Under the pieces are notes generated by a model, which was not told where the DNA came from, did no database searches, and worked only from the letters and a program-made list of their open reading frames with translations. DNA of 64,000 nucleotides from NCBI RefSeq assembly GCF_030719295.1, contig NZ_CP120997.1:4599501-4663500 (forward strand), given 5' to 3'. The translations under genes were made by a program, and so were the position numbers. Below are positions 33,445 to 43,737 of the stretch, piece after piece. Position 1 is the stretch's first letter. Each line of letters opens with the position of its first letter. This DNA is from Streptomyces sp. Mut1. GTDB taxonomy: Bacteria; Actinomycetota; Actinomycetes; Streptomycetales; Streptomycetaceae.

Positions 33445-34665
33445 ATGGAGACCTTCCCGAAGATCATCTCGGTGGACGATCACACGGTGGAGCCCGCTCA
33501 TGTCTGGCGGGACCGGCTCCCGTCCAGGTACGCGGATTCCGGGCCGCGCGTCGTCCGCGCACCGCTCAAGGAAATGACCTTCATGGGCGGCAGGTTCGCG
33601 CCCGTGATGGGTGCGAAGGGCGACGAGGGCCCGGTCGGCGACTGGTGGGTGTACGAGGATCTGCGCCGCCCGCTCACCCGGCTCGACACCGCCGTCGGCT
33701 ACGACAGGGACGAGATCAAGCTCGAAGTGATCACGTACGAGCAGATGCGTCCCGGTTCGTTCTCCGTGCCGGAGCGGCTGGCCGACATGGACGTCAACCA
33801 CGTGCAGTCCGCCCTCTGCTTCCCGACGTTCCCCCGCTTCTGCGGACAGACCTTCACCGAGGCGAAGGACCGCGAACTGGGCCTGCTCGGCGTGCGGGCG
33901 TACAACGACTGGATGGTCGAGGAGTGGTGCGGGCCCGACGCGCGGGGCCGGCTCATCCCGCTGACCCTGATCCCGCTGTGGGACGCGGCCCTGGCCGCCG
34001 AGGAGGTCCGGCGCAACGCGGCCCGCGGCGTGCGCGCGGTCGCCTTCTCCGAGATACCTCCACATCTCGGCCTGCCGTCCATTCATACGGACGAATGGGA
34101 TCCGTTCCTGCGGGCCTGCGACGAGACCGGCACGGTCATCGCCATGCACATCGGCTCGTCGTCACGGATGCCGTCCACGTCGGCCGACGCCCCGCCGGCC
34201 GTCGGCTCCACCATCACCTTCGCCAACTGCTGCTTCTCGATGGTCGACTGGCTGATGAGCGGCAAGTTCGAACGCTTCCCGAACCTGCGGATCATGTACG
34301 CGGAGGGCCAGATCGGCTGGATCCCGTACATCCTGGAACGCGCCGACGTGGTCTGGGAGGAGAACCGCGCCTGGGGCGGGGTCGCCGACAAGGTCCACCG
34401 GCCGCCGTCGGAGCTGTTCGCCGACCACGTGTACGGCTGCTTCTTCGACGACGCTTTCGGACTGAGGAACCTTGACGCGATCGGGGTCGGCAACGTCCTG
34501 TACGAGACGGACTACCCGCACTCCGACTCCACCTGGCCCAAGTCCCGCGAGGTCGGCGAGGCGCAGATGGGCCACCTGGACCCGGACGTCGTGGACCGGA
34601 TCGTCCGGGGCAACGCGATCGACCTGCTGGGACTGACCCCGGACGGGCTCTGGGCGGGGGCGTAA
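33445..34665 (+). CDS. Amidohydrolase-family protein (metal-dependent TIM barrel)
   Basis: 406 residues from ATG 33445 (GTG 33436 in frame). It matches the amidohydrolase-2/ACMSD-like family common in actinobacterial sterol-type catabolic clusters: KIISVDDHTVEPAHVW with a DxH metal site, LADMDVNHVQSALCFPTFPRFC, AMHIGSSSRMPS, LRIMYAEGQIGWIPYILER and YETDYPHSDSTWPKS. The reaction is probably C-C or C-N hydrolysis or decarboxylation of a CoA-pathway intermediate, not proven. Operator site C just upstream links it to the thiolase and FadD genes. Confidence 0.87.
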   Translation: METFPKIISVDDHTVEPAHVWRDRLPSRYADSGPRVVRAPLKEMTFMGGRFAPVMGAKGDEGPVGDWWVYEDLRRPLTRLDTAVGYDRDEIKLEVITYEQMRPGSFSVPERLADMDVNHVQSALCFPTFPRFCGQTFTEAKDRELGLLGVRAYNDWMVEEWCGPDARGRLIPLTLIPLWDAALAAEEVRRNAARGVRAVAFSEIPPHLGLPSIHTDEWDPFLRACDETGTVIAMHIGSSSRMPSTSADAPPAVGSTITFANCCFSMVDWLMSGKFERFPNLRIMYAEGQIGWIPYILERADVVWEENRAWGGVADKVHRPPSELFADHVYGCFFDDAFGLRNLDAIGVGNVLYETDYPHSDSTWPKSREVGEAQMGHLDPDVVDRIVRGNAIDLLGLTPDGLWAGA

Positions 34666-34704
34666 GGGAGACGGGCTCTGCGTGGGGGCGTAAGGGAAAA
34701 GGAG

Positions 34705-34741
34705 AAGGGGGCCGCCCCTCGCGAGGAGGCGCGGCCCCCTT
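34705..34741. terminator. Bidirectional terminator
   Basis: An 11-bp stem (AAGGGGGCCGC with GCGGCCCCCTT) lies between the convergent amidohydrolase and MerR genes. The outer AA/TT ends give short U-tracts in both directions. Confidence 0.85.
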
Positions 34742-34744
34742 CCG

Positions 34745-35578
34745 TCAGGCCGACACCCGGACGACCGGCTCCTGGAGCTCCGTCACCCACTGCTCCCGGT
34801 CCGGCGGGCACTCCAGGCTGATCTCCCGGGCGTACCCCGCCGAGCGGTAACCGTTGGCGTCGATCCAGCGGGCCAGGGTCTGGGACGTCGGCAGCACGCC
34901 GTCCATCGAACCCCGGTGCACGACGGTCGCCGCCTCGAACGGCGGCAGCTCGACCACCGTGATCCCGGTGTCACCCAGCGGCCCCACCGGGGCCGAGACC
35001 GTCACCCCGGCGTGGACGACGACCTTGCCGCCGCCGTCCGGGGCGTCCTCGTAGCGGGCGATCCCGGGGCCCGCCGGGCTGATCCCCGCCTCGCCGAGGA
35101 GGGGGAACAACCGGTCGTACAGCGGGGCGATCACCGGAGTGATGTCCCGCGGCTCGTAGCCGCCGGCCACCCCGGTCAGCTCCGCGACCCGTACCGCCGC
35201 GACCTTCTTGATCACGACATCGTTCGTGGACATGCGTCCCTCGCTCTCGATCGACCGGAGCCTCGCCTCGACCTGGGCCAGCCGCGCGGCCGCCGCGGCC
35301 ATCGCCGCCTCCAGCTCCGTCCGGCGCAGCCGCAGCATCCCCCGCAGCTCCTCCGGCCCCACCGCCTCGTCCAGGACCGCCCCCACCTGCTGGAGCGTGA
35401 AGCCGAGGTCCTTGAGCGCGATGATCCGGTTGAGCCGGGCGAGCTGGGCGGCACCGTAGTAGCGGTAGCCGGTCGAGGGGTCGGTGCGGTCGGGGTGCAG
35501 CAGCCCGATCTCGTCGTAATGACGCAGCATGCGGGCCGACACCCGCCCGTACCGGGCGAAGTCTCCGATGGTGAACAT
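34745..35578 (-). CDS. MerR-family regulator with GyrI-like effector domain
   Basis: 277 residues from ATG 35578. MerR winged HTH (MFTIGDFARYGRVSARMLRHYDEIGLLHPDRTDPSTGYRYYGAAQL), dimerisation coiled coil (about 80-125), then a GyrI-like drug-binding domain (VAAVRVAELTG... ending DREQWVTELQEPVVRV). This is the BmrR/TipA-like layout that senses amphipathic compounds. A MerR-type promoter lies upstream. No target gene is adjacent. Confidence 0.9.
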   Translation of the reverse strand: MFTIGDFARYGRVSARMLRHYDEIGLLHPDRTDPSTGYRYYGAAQLARLNRIIALKDLGFTLQQVGAVLDEAVGPEELRGMLRLRRTELEAAMAAAAARLAQVEARLRSIESEGRMSTNDVVIKKVAAVRVAELTGVAGGYEPRDITPVIAPLYDRLFPLLGEAGISPAGPGIARYEDAPDGGGKVVVHAGVTVSAPVGPLGDTGITVVELPPFEAATVVHRGSMDGVLPTSQTLARWIDANGYRSAGYAREISLECPPDREQWVTELQEPVVRVSA

Positions 35579-35597
35579 GACGCCTCCCACTGCACGG

Positions 35598-35619
35598 CCT
35601 CACACGGTGTGAAGGTCAA
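35598..35619 (-). promoter_or_regulatory. MerR-type promoter (TTGACC plus palindrome)
   Basis: On the minus strand TTGACC (35619-35614) runs straight into the palindrome TCACACCGTGTGA. This is the usual MerR arrangement, in which an over-long spacer is untwisted by the regulator. It most likely drives the merR gene itself. Confidence 0.6.
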
Positions 35620-35648
35620 GGGACGGCCGGAACGGGGCCGCACGGGCA

Positions 35649-35688
35649 GGAGCCCCGCCCCTCCGCCGACGCGGAGGAGCGGGGCTCC
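35649..35688. terminator. Terminator after the cold-shock gene
   Basis: A long imperfect stem, GGAGCCCCGC..CCTCCGC with GCGGAGG..GCGGGGCTCC, closes a 4-nt loop in the gap between csp and merR. Confidence 0.8.
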
Positions 35689-35731
35689 TTGGGTACTGCT
35701 CTTACCGGCCGCGATCGGCCGACCCGGGCAA

Positions 35732-35935
35732 CTAGGCCGGGGTGACGTTCTCAGCCTGCGGTCCCTTGGGACCCTGAGTGACGTCGAAGTTCACGACCTG
35801 GTTCTCCTCGAGGGAGCGGAACCCGGACGCGTTGATCGCGGAGTAGTGGACGAAGACATCCGGGCCGCCGCCGTCCTGGGCGATGAAGCCGAAGCCCTTT
35901 TCAGCGTTGAACCACTTGACGGTTCCGGTAGCCAT
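35732..35935 (-). CDS. Cold-shock protein (CspA family)
   Basis: 67 residues, the family's normal length. RNP1 KGFGFIAQD and RNP2 VFVHYSAI are both intact in [31 protein letters not shown]. It is an RNA chaperone that melts mRNA structure. AAGGAGGG lies just before ATG 35935. The long upstream region suggests a cold-shock-type 5' leader. Confidence 0.96.
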   Translation of the reverse strand: MATGTVKWFNAEKGFGFIAQDGGGPDVFVHYSAINASGFRSLEENQVVNFDVTQGPKGPQAENVTPA

Positions 35936-37146
<1,211 letters not shown>

Positions 37147-37441
37147 GCGGACCGCGGTGCCACTGGAATCCCTTTTCGATTCGGGTGAAGGCGCGGTGAA
37201 TGGCGGATAGCGGGAGACATCGGGGATACGCCCCCGATCTCTCCCGCAATCGTCCCCGCCGCCTCCCGCAATCGGCCGCCGGGGGACCGGCGCATTCACG
37301 CCTTTCGGTGCGGGGAATGACGCTGTTCGTTCCCTTGGGGGCGAAATAGGCGGATGGTTTCTCCCGTGCCCGGACGAGACTTCACGGACACGAACTAGGC
37401 TTCGGTCCAAGGCCTGGCCGGTTCACAGGGGGAGTCCTTAT

Positions 37442-39160
37442 ATGCAGCCGCTGGAAGCCGGGGAACCGCTGAGCATCGGCGCCTACCGGTTGCTCGGCAG
37501 ACTCGGTGCCGGCGGCATGGGCCGCGTCTATCTCGGGCGCAGCGCGGGCGGCCGTACCGTCGCCGTGAAGGTCGTCCATCCGCACTTCGCGCTCGACGAG
37601 CAGTTCCGCGCCCGGTTCCGGCGCGAGGTGGAGGCGGCCCGGCGGATCGGCGCCCAGTGGACCGCGCCCGTCCTGGACGCCGACCCGGACGCCCCCGTCC
37701 CGTGGGTCGCCACCGGTTACGTGGCCGGGCCGCCGCTCTCCGCCGCGGTCACCGACCACGGCCCGCTGCCCGAACACGCGGTACGGGTGCTGGGCGCCGG
37801 GCTCGCCGAGGCGCTGGCCGCCGTCCACGAGCGGGGCCTGATCCACCGGGACGTGAAGCCGTCCAACGTCCTGCTCGCCCTCGACGGCCCCCGGCTGATC
37901 GACTTCGGCATCGCCCGCGCCATCGACGCGACCGCCTCGCTGACGTCCACCGGGGTCTCCGTCGGCTCGCCCGGCTACATGGCGCCCGAGCAGATCCGGG
38001 GCGCCGACATCTCGGGGGCGGTCGACATCTTCTCGCTGGGCGCGGTCCTGGCGTACGCGGCGACCGGCTCGGCCCCCTTCCTCGGCGACTCCTCCGCCGT
38101 CCTCCTCTACAAGGTGGTCCACGAGGAGCCGGAGCTGGGCGACCTGGAGGGCGGGCTGCGCGAGATGGTCGCCGCCTGCCTGGAGAAGGACCCGGCCCGG
38201 CGGCCGACCCCGGCCGAGCTGGCCCGGGAGCTGACGCCCGGCGGCGCGGCGGCCGCGGTGGCGGCGGGGTGGCTGCCCGGCCCGCTGGTGCGCGAGGTCA
38301 GCCGGTCGGCGGTCGCGCTGCTCGACCTGGAACCGCAGGAGGCGCCGGTCCAGTCCGGCCCGGTGCCCTTCAGCAACCCCTCCTTCGGCACGGCCGCCCC
38401 GGCCGCCGCCCTCGGGGTCTTCGGCCCGCCGGTCGACCCGCCGCACCCGCCCACGGCCGGGGCCGAGGGGGCCGCGGAGGCCGCCGGGCTGCCGGGGCAG
38501 CGCACCGGGGAGCGCAGGTTCACCCTCGGCACGGCTGCGGGGACGGGCGGGGCCCAGGGGCGCAAGGTGAGCTGCACGGTCGCGCTCGCGGTGGCCGGGG
38601 CGGTGGCCGCGGTGACCGTGGGCAGTGCCTTCCTCCTGGACCTGATGCCCGGCGGGGGCGACAGCAGCAGCGTCGGGCACGGCGACGTCGGCCGCACCCC
38701 GTCCGCCACCGCCACGCGCCCCTCCGCGTCGCACGAGCCCTCCCCGCCCGCCGACTCCGCCACCACGGGCGCGGACCAGGTCGGCGAGGTGCCCGAGGAG
38801 TTCGTCGGCACCTGGAAGGGACCGCTCACCGAGAAGACGACCGGCGAACCGCACGGCACGCTCACGGCGGTGTTCGAGAAGGGCCGCAAGGGTACGGACG
38901 TGGTCCACCTGACGACCTCGGTCTCCACTCTCGGCGTGGAGATCACCTGTTACAGCGTCGCCGCCCTCACCTCCGGTACCGATCAGGAGCTGAAACTGCG
39001 CGAACGGGCCGACCCCGACCGGGCGAGCACGGCCGGCTTCTGCACCACCACACCCTCCGACCTCCACTTCACCCGCGCCTCCGACGGCACCCTGCGGTTC
39101 CGCTCCGACGAGAAGGGCGCCGGACTTCCGTACGGCACGCTGACCCGGTCCGGCGGCTGA
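37442..39160 (+). CDS. Transmembrane Ser/Thr protein kinase
   Basis: 572 residues. Hanks-type kinase domain (LGAGGMGRVYLG, VAVKVV, HRDVKPSN, DFGIARA, APEQ) at residues 12-270, then a Pro/Ala linker. One membrane helix follows at about 380-402 (CTVALAVAGAVAAVTVGSAFLLDL), and the outer Ser/Pro linker leads to an extracellular domain (about 450-572, VPEEFVGTWKGPLTEKTTGEPHGTL...). That domain resembles a small beta-barrel ligand sensor. The kinase half is very like that of 20572-22953, but the sensor differs. Confidence 0.92.
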   Translation: MQPLEAGEPLSIGAYRLLGRLGAGGMGRVYLGRSAGGRTVAVKVVHPHFALDEQFRARFRREVEAARRIGAQWTAPVLDADPDAPVPWVATGYVAGPPLSAAVTDHGPLPEHAVRVLGAGLAEALAAVHERGLIHRDVKPSNVLLALDGPRLIDFGIARAIDATASLTSTGVSVGSPGYMAPEQIRGADISGAVDIFSLGAVLAYAATGSAPFLGDSSAVLLYKVVHEEPELGDLEGGLREMVAACLEKDPARRPTPAELARELTPGGAAAAVAAGWLPGPLVREVSRSAVALLDLEPQEAPVQSGPVPFSNPSFGTAAPAAALGVFGPPVDPPHPPTAGAEGAAEAAGLPGQRTGERRFTLGTAAGTGGAQGRKVSCTVALAVAGAVAAVTVGSAFLLDLMPGGGDSSSVGHGDVGRTPSATATRPSASHEPSPPADSATTGADQVGEVPEEFVGTWKGPLTEKTTGEPHGTLTAVFEKGRKGTDVVHLTTSVSTLGVEITCYSVAALTSGTDQELKLRERADPDRASTAGFCTTTPSDLHFTRASDGTLRFRSDEKGAGLPYGTLTRSGG

Positions 39161-39232
39161 CGGGCAAGAGCGCTGGCGTACGCTGAACCGGTCCGTAGAT
39201 CCGTTGAAAAACCGCCGAAAGGTGACAGCCCG

Positions 39233-40432
39233 GTGACCGAGAAGGCCGACCTTCAGCCCATCCTCGACCGAGCCGCCGAAGGCGGCCGGATCACTCCGGA
39301 GGAGGCGCTCGACCTCTACCGTTCGGCGCCGCTGCACGCCCTGGGCGCGGCCGCCGACGCCGTGCGCCGCCGCCGGTACGCGGGCACGGAGCACATCGCG
39401 ACGTACATCATCGAGCGCAACATCAACTACACGAACGTGTGCGTCACGGCGTGCAAGTTCTGCGCGTTCTACGCCGCTCCGAAGGACACCGCCAAGGGCT
39501 GGTCGCGGGACCTGGACGACATCCTGCGCCGCTGCGCGGAGACGGTCGAGCTGGGCGGCACGCAGATCATGTTCCAGGGCGGCCACCACCCGGACTACGG
39601 CGTCGAGTACTACGAGGAGCACTTCTCCGCGATCAAGAAGGCGTTCCCGCAACTGGTCATCCACTCGCTCGGCGCCTCCGAGATCGAGCACATGGCACGG
39701 ATCTCCAAGGTCTCAGCCGAGGAGGCGATCAGCCGCATCCACGCCGCCGGTCTCGACTCCTTCGCGGGCGCCGGAGCCGAGCTGCTGCCGGCCCGGCCGC
39801 GTACCGCCATCGCCCCGCTCAAGGAGTCCGGCGAGCGCTGGCTGGAGATCATGGAGATTGCGCACGGCCTCGGCGTCGAGTCCACCTCCACCATGCTGAT
39901 GGGCACGGGCGAGACGAACGCCGAGCGCATCGAGCACCTGCGCATGATCCGCGACGTGCAGGACCGCACCGGCGGCTTCCGCGCGTTCATCCCGTACACG
40001 TACCAGCCGGAGAACAACAAGCTGAAGGGGCAGACGCAGGCCACGCTCTTCGAGTACCTGCGGATGATCGCCATCGCCCGGATCTTCCTGGACAACGTCG
40101 CCCACATCCAGGGCTCCTGGCTGACCACCGGCAAGGAGGCCGGCCAGCTGTCGCTGCACTACGGCGCGGACGACCTCGGCTCGATCATGCTGGAGGAGAA
40201 CGTCGTCTCGTCGGCCGGTGCCAAGCACCGCTCCAACCGGCTGGAGATCATCGACCTGATCCGCAAGGCGGACCGGGTCCCGGCCCAGCGCGCCACCACC
40301 TACGAGCACCTCGTCGTGCACGACGACCCGGCGAACGACCCGGTCGACGAGCGCGTCGTCTCGCACATCTCGTCCGTCGCGATCGAGGGCGGCACGGCCC
40401 ACCCGGAGCTCAAGCTCCTGAACGCCAACTAG
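39233..40432 (+). CDS. mqnC: Cyclic dehypoxanthinyl futalosine synthase MqnC
   Basis: 399 residues, radical SAM. The 4Fe-4S motif is CVTACKFCAF (CxxxCxxC), with GGHHPDYGVEYYEEHF, GAGAELLPARPR and FIPYTYQPENN also present. It cyclises dehypoxanthine futalosine in menaquinone biosynthesis. GTG 39233 follows GAAAGGTGAC. With mqnA nearby, and mqnB/mqnD presumably elsewhere, the pathway is partly represented here. Confidence 0.96.
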   Translation: MTEKADLQPILDRAAEGGRITPEEALDLYRSAPLHALGAAADAVRRRRYAGTEHIATYIIERNINYTNVCVTACKFCAFYAAPKDTAKGWSRDLDDILRRCAETVELGGTQIMFQGGHHPDYGVEYYEEHFSAIKKAFPQLVIHSLGASEIEHMARISKVSAEEAISRIHAAGLDSFAGAGAELLPARPRTAIAPLKESGERWLEIMEIAHGLGVESTSTMLMGTGETNAERIEHLRMIRDVQDRTGGFRAFIPYTYQPENNKLKGQTQATLFEYLRMIAIARIFLDNVAHIQGSWLTTGKEAGQLSLHYGADDLGSIMLEENVVSSAGAKHRSNRLEIIDLIRKADRVPAQRATTYEHLVVHDDPANDPVDERVVSHISSVAIEGGTAHPELKLLNAN

Positions 40433-40443
40433 GGCCTTCCGCC

Positions 40444-41118
40444 TTGCTGACGATCCACGCCGCCGCCCTGCTGCTGCCGGGCGGCGGCCGCGCACCCGTG
40501 CCCGGCGGCGCGGTGGCCGTGCGGGACGCGGTGGTCGCCGCCTTCGGACCGTACGAGGAGCTGGCCGCCGCCCACCCCGCCGCCCGGGTCCGGCGCTGGC
40601 CGGGTGTCCTGACCCCGGGCCTGGTGCAGCGGGACGCGGTCCGGCTGCTGCGGGAGTGGTACTTCCCCGACCCGCGCGAGGCGGGCGCCCTGGGCACCGA
40701 ACCCCTGACCGGTGCCGCGCTCGACACCCTCGGGCCCGAGGACACCTGGCGGGCGGGCAGCGTGCGGCGCGGGCTGCACCGGATGCTCCGGCACGGCACG
40801 ACCGCGCTGACCGCGGCCCCCACCGCGCCGCCCGCCCTGCTCACGGCCGCGCGCCGGTCCGGCCTCACGGTCCTCGGCCCGCCCGTGCCCTCGTCCCTGC
40901 CCGTGCCCCCGTCCCCGTCCACGGGCGGCGAGCCCGTCATCGACCCGCTGGCCGGGGCCGGTTCGGTGGCCGACGCGATGGCGGCTCCGCTCACCGCCGG
41001 GGGCCGGGCGGATCTCGCCGCCTTCGACGCGCCCGACGAGGCGGCCCTGCTGGCGGCGGGCGCGGGGAGCTGTGTGGCGACGATCGCGGCGGGCCGGCTG
41101 GTGTACCGGGGCCGCTGA
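40444..41118 (+). CDS. Degenerate amidohydrolase-like protein (imidazolonepropionase-like)
   Basis: 224 residues from a TTG at 40444, the only plausible start in frame, 11 nt after mqnC. The N-terminal beta-sandwich (LTIHAAALLLPGGGRAPVPGGAVAVRDAVVAAFGPYEEL) and C-terminal return strands (GGRADLAAFDAPDEAALLAAGAGSCVATIAAGRLVYRGR) match amidohydrolases. The metal-binding HxH barrel core is missing, so it is probably non-catalytic. Aminodeoxyfutalosine deaminases belong to this superfamily, which makes the mqnC linkage suggestive. Confidence 0.65.
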   Translation: MLTIHAAALLLPGGGRAPVPGGAVAVRDAVVAAFGPYEELAAAHPAARVRRWPGVLTPGLVQRDAVRLLREWYFPDPREAGALGTEPLTGAALDTLGPEDTWRAGSVRRGLHRMLRHGTTALTAAPTAPPALLTAARRSGLTVLGPPVPSSLPVPPSPSTGGEPVIDPLAGAGSVADAMAAPLTAGGRADLAAFDAPDEAALLAAGAGSCVATIAAGRLVYRGR

Positions 41119-41127
41119 CGACAGGTC

Positions 41128-41817
41128 CTACGGCACGGGAGGGCCGCCGAGATACTTCCCCTTCGTGTCGTACGGCCAGGCGTTCGCGACGCACCCCTTC
41201 AGGCCGTCGATCTGCTGCATCATCGCGGGGGCGGGGCGGCCCTTGCCGGGGCAGGTCTCGTGGCCGTGGCCGAGCCAGTGGCCGACTTCGTGGTTGATGA
41301 TGAGGGCGCGGTATTCGGCCAGGGGTCCGTCGAATTCGGGTGAACCGGTCTGCCAGCGCTTGAGGTTGACCATCACCACTTCGCCGACGCGGCAGTTGAC
41401 CTCGCCGTGCGTGTCGAGGCCGCTCTTTCCGCAGATCCGGTCGGTGGTCTCCGGGGTGGCGATCCGTATGACCAGGCCCGCGGGCCCCTCGGCGACCTGG
41501 CGGAACGTGTGCTCCCCGCGGTGCGCCCAGCCACGCGGTGCGGCGAGGATGCCCGCGATCTTGGCGGCGGCCGTGTCCGGATCGACGCCCGAACCGTCCT
41601 CCACCTCGACCCGGTAGGCGTTGCCCGGACCGTTGCCGGTCGCGGAGGCCCGCGCCACGGTGAAGGCGGCCGAGGAGGAGGAGCCGCCGTGCGTGCTGTT
41701 CCAGCGGACGCCCACGGCGGCGACGGCCGCCAGCGCGAGCGGGACGACGGCCATGACGAGCAGCCGGTTCCGCCCGCTGTCCCCCCGCTTCGCCCGGCGC
41801 CCATTCTTCTCGGGCAT
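41128..41817 (-). CDS. DUF3152 secreted metalloprotease-like protein, copy 1
   Basis: 229 residues. A basic N-terminus and one membrane anchor (LLVMAVVPLALAAVAAVGV) are followed by an extracellular DUF3152 domain with the metzincin-type zinc motif HEVGHWLGHGH. Cys residues in DRICGKS, VNCRVG, ETCPGKG and KGCVANAW can form disulfides. It converges on the mqnC operon with a 9-nt gap. It is a close paralogue of 41932-42801. Peptidase activity is likely from the motif but unproven. Confidence 0.88.
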   Translation of the reverse strand: MPEKNGRRAKRGDSGRNRLLVMAVVPLALAAVAAVGVRWNSTHGGSSSSAAFTVARASATGNGPGNAYRVEVEDGSGVDPDTAAAKIAGILAAPRGWAHRGEHTFRQVAEGPAGLVIRIATPETTDRICGKSGLDTHGEVNCRVGEVVMVNLKRWQTGSPEFDGPLAEYRALIINHEVGHWLGHGHETCPGKGRPAPAMMQQIDGLKGCVANAWPYDTKGKYLGGPPVP

Positions 41818-41931
41818 CCGTGCCCCTCCCCCGTGATCGGCTGATTCCGTCCCCCGCTGTAGGACCGACGACGGCGCCGATTGGTTCAGTCCACATGCAC
41901 AGGAGCTCGGGGGAGTGCCGGTGAAGAACCG

Positions 41932-42801
41932 TTACGGCACGGACGGACCACCCAGGTATGCCCCGTTTTCGTCGTAGGGCCAGGCATTGGAGACGCACCC
42001 TTTGAGCCCGTATATCTGCTGCATCATGGCGGGGGCGGGGCGGCCCTTGCCGGGGCAGGTCTCGTGGCCGTGGCCGAGCCAGTGGCCGACTTCGTGGTTG
42101 ATGATGAGTGCGCGGTATTCGGCCAGGGGGCCGTCGAATTCGGGTGAACCGGTCTGCCAGCGCTTGAGGTTGACCATCACCACCTCGCCGACGCGGCAGT
42201 TGACCTCGCCACGCGTGTTGAGCCCGCCCTGCCCGCAGATCTTGTCGGTGGTGGCGGCGGTCGCGATACGGACGACGAGCCCGGCCGGCCCCGACGCGAC
42301 CCGGTGGAACGTGTGCTCCCCGCCGTGCGCCCAGCCACGCGGCGCGGCGAGGATGCCCGCGATCAGGTCGGCCGCCGCGTCCGGATCGACGCCCGAACCG
42401 TCCTCCACCTCCACCCGGTAGGCGTTCTGCCCGCCCGACGTGCCGGAGGCGCCGGCCACTGTGAACGTGCCGGGGCCGGTCGCGGGGATACGAAGGGTGG
42501 AGCGGCTGGGGGAGGGGGACGGGGACGGGGGCGGCTTCGTGGCGTCGCTCGGCTTCGCCGCCGGGGAGGACGGGGCGGCGGACGGGTGGGGCGACCCGGC
42601 GGTGGCGGCGACGGCGTCGGGTGCGTCGTCCCCGCCCGCCCAACGGGGACCGAGGAGCACGGCGGCACCGATCAGCGCCCCCGTGACGGCCACGGCGGCC
42701 AGCATCCGTATGCGGCCGCGGCGCCGCCGCAGCCGCCGGGCCCGCCGCCGCCCCCCTCGGCCCGGCCGGCCCTGCCGGCCCCTTCTTCTCTCAGCCGCCA
42801 C
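41932..42801 (-). CDS. DUF3152 secreted metalloprotease-like protein, copy 2
   Basis: About 289 residues from GTG 42801 (GTG 42810 possible), overlapping the upstream gene's stop. An Arg-rich cytoplasmic N-terminus, a membrane anchor (MLAAVAVTGALIGAAVLL) and a Pro/Ser wall-spanning linker are followed by the same HEVGHWLGHGH domain as copy 1. The catalytic region is almost base-for-base identical to copy 1 (see 42030-42210), though linkers and N-termini differ. It is the last gene of a sigma factor operon. Confidence 0.86.
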   Translation of the reverse strand: MAAERRRGRQGRPGRGGRRRARRLRRRRGRIRMLAAVAVTGALIGAAVLLGPRWAGGDDAPDAVAATAGSPHPSAAPSSPAAKPSDATKPPPSPSPSPSRSTLRIPATGPGTFTVAGASGTSGGQNAYRVEVEDGSGVDPDAAADLIAGILAAPRGWAHGGEHTFHRVASGPAGLVVRIATAATTDKICGQGGLNTRGEVNCRVGEVVMVNLKRWQTGSPEFDGPLAEYRALIINHEVGHWLGHGHETCPGKGRPAPAMMQQIYGLKGCVSNAWPYDENGAYLGGPSVP

Positions 42802-43726
42802 GGATGGCACCGTCCTTCTCCTCCATCGGACGGCTGTCCGCGTACGCCACCAGCTCCAGGAACCGGGCGTCGGCGGCGACCGCGAGCAGTTGGTCCGCGC
42901 TGACGGGGGCCGACACCATCGTGGCGTCGTCACCCGTGACGGCGAGCCTCACGGCGCTGTCGCGGTAGTCGAAGGTGACATCGACGCCGGTGATGGTCTG
43001 CGAGCCCCGCGAGTTCCCCACAGCGGTCACCGCACGGGCCTTGAGACCGCCCGGCAGCATCGCCTGCTTGCACTGGAAACCCTTCACCGGGTTGTCGCGG
43101 CAGGGCGGCGGCTCGGGCCCCTCACCCCCATCGCCCCGGCGGCGCACGGAGAGGACGACCGGGAAGGTGCTGCCGTCCTCGGCCGTCTGGTACCGGCTGA
43201 CGGCGAGGTCGACCGGGCGGACCGTGCCGAGGCCCCGGGGCAGCAGCTCGTCGAGCAGGCGGGCCACCTTCTGCTGGAAGCTCTCCTGCCGGGCCCGTTC
43301 GGCGGCGGGCAGGTCCGCCATGGACGACTCGCCGGGGCTCGGTTCGACGTGCACGGGAGGACGGACGGCCCGTGGGGCCTCAGTGGCCGTGGGCGGGGTG
43401 GCCTCGGTGGCCGTGGGCGGGGTGGCCTCGGTGGCCCGTGCGGCGGCCGACCAGCTCCGCGCCGGCCGCGCGGCCCCGCCCTCGTCCGCGCCCCACAGCG
43501 GCAGGGTCGCGGAGAACACGCCCAGGGCGACCACGGCGCTCACCCCGGCCCCGATGGCCGCCCGCGCGCGGGTCCGGCGGCTGCGGCCCTGCGCCACGGC
43601 GGCGGGCACCAGGTCGGGCAGCGGGGGCGCCCCCTCGGCCGCCCGCTCCATGGCCACCCTGACCAGCGGCACCCCGTCCTCCCCGGCGGTCTCCCCGCCC
43701 GAGGAGCTGTCCGTAAACGTGTCCAC
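42791..43726 (-). CDS. Membrane-anchored partner of SigE-type sigma factor (hypothetical)
   Basis: 311 residues from GTG 43726 (GAGGAG upstream), 11 nt after the sigma gene. A cytoplasmic N-terminal ~70 residues is followed by one membrane helix (AAIGAGVSAVVALGVFSATLPLW), a linker with repeated TEATPPTA, and an extracellular domain with a Cys pair (PPCRDN...GFQCKQ). In the SigE-type ECF layout such proteins act as anti-sigma or sensor partners. I see no ZAS zinc motif, so the role is inferred. Confidence 0.7.
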   Translation of the reverse strand: MDTFTDSSSGGETAGEDGVPLVRVAMERAAEGAPPLPDLVPAAVAQGRSRRTRARAAIGAGVSAVVALGVFSATLPLWGADEGGAARPARSWSAAARATEATPPTATEATPPTATEAPRAVRPPVHVEPSPGESSMADLPAAERARQESFQQKVARLLDELLPRGLGTVRPVDLAVSRYQTAEDGSTFPVVLSVRRRGDGGEGPEPPPCRDNPVKGFQCKQAMLPGGLKARAVTAVGNSRGSQTITGVDVTFDYRDSAVRLAVTGDDATMVSAPVSADQLLAVAADARFLELVAYADSRPMEEKDGAIRGG

Positions 43727-43737
43727 GACGTATCTCC

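Noticed and set aside
33214..34149. N-terminal extension of the SARP regulator up to about 34149
   Set aside because: It would run antisense through the amidohydrolase gene and operator site C. An SD-preceded ATG exists at 33213.
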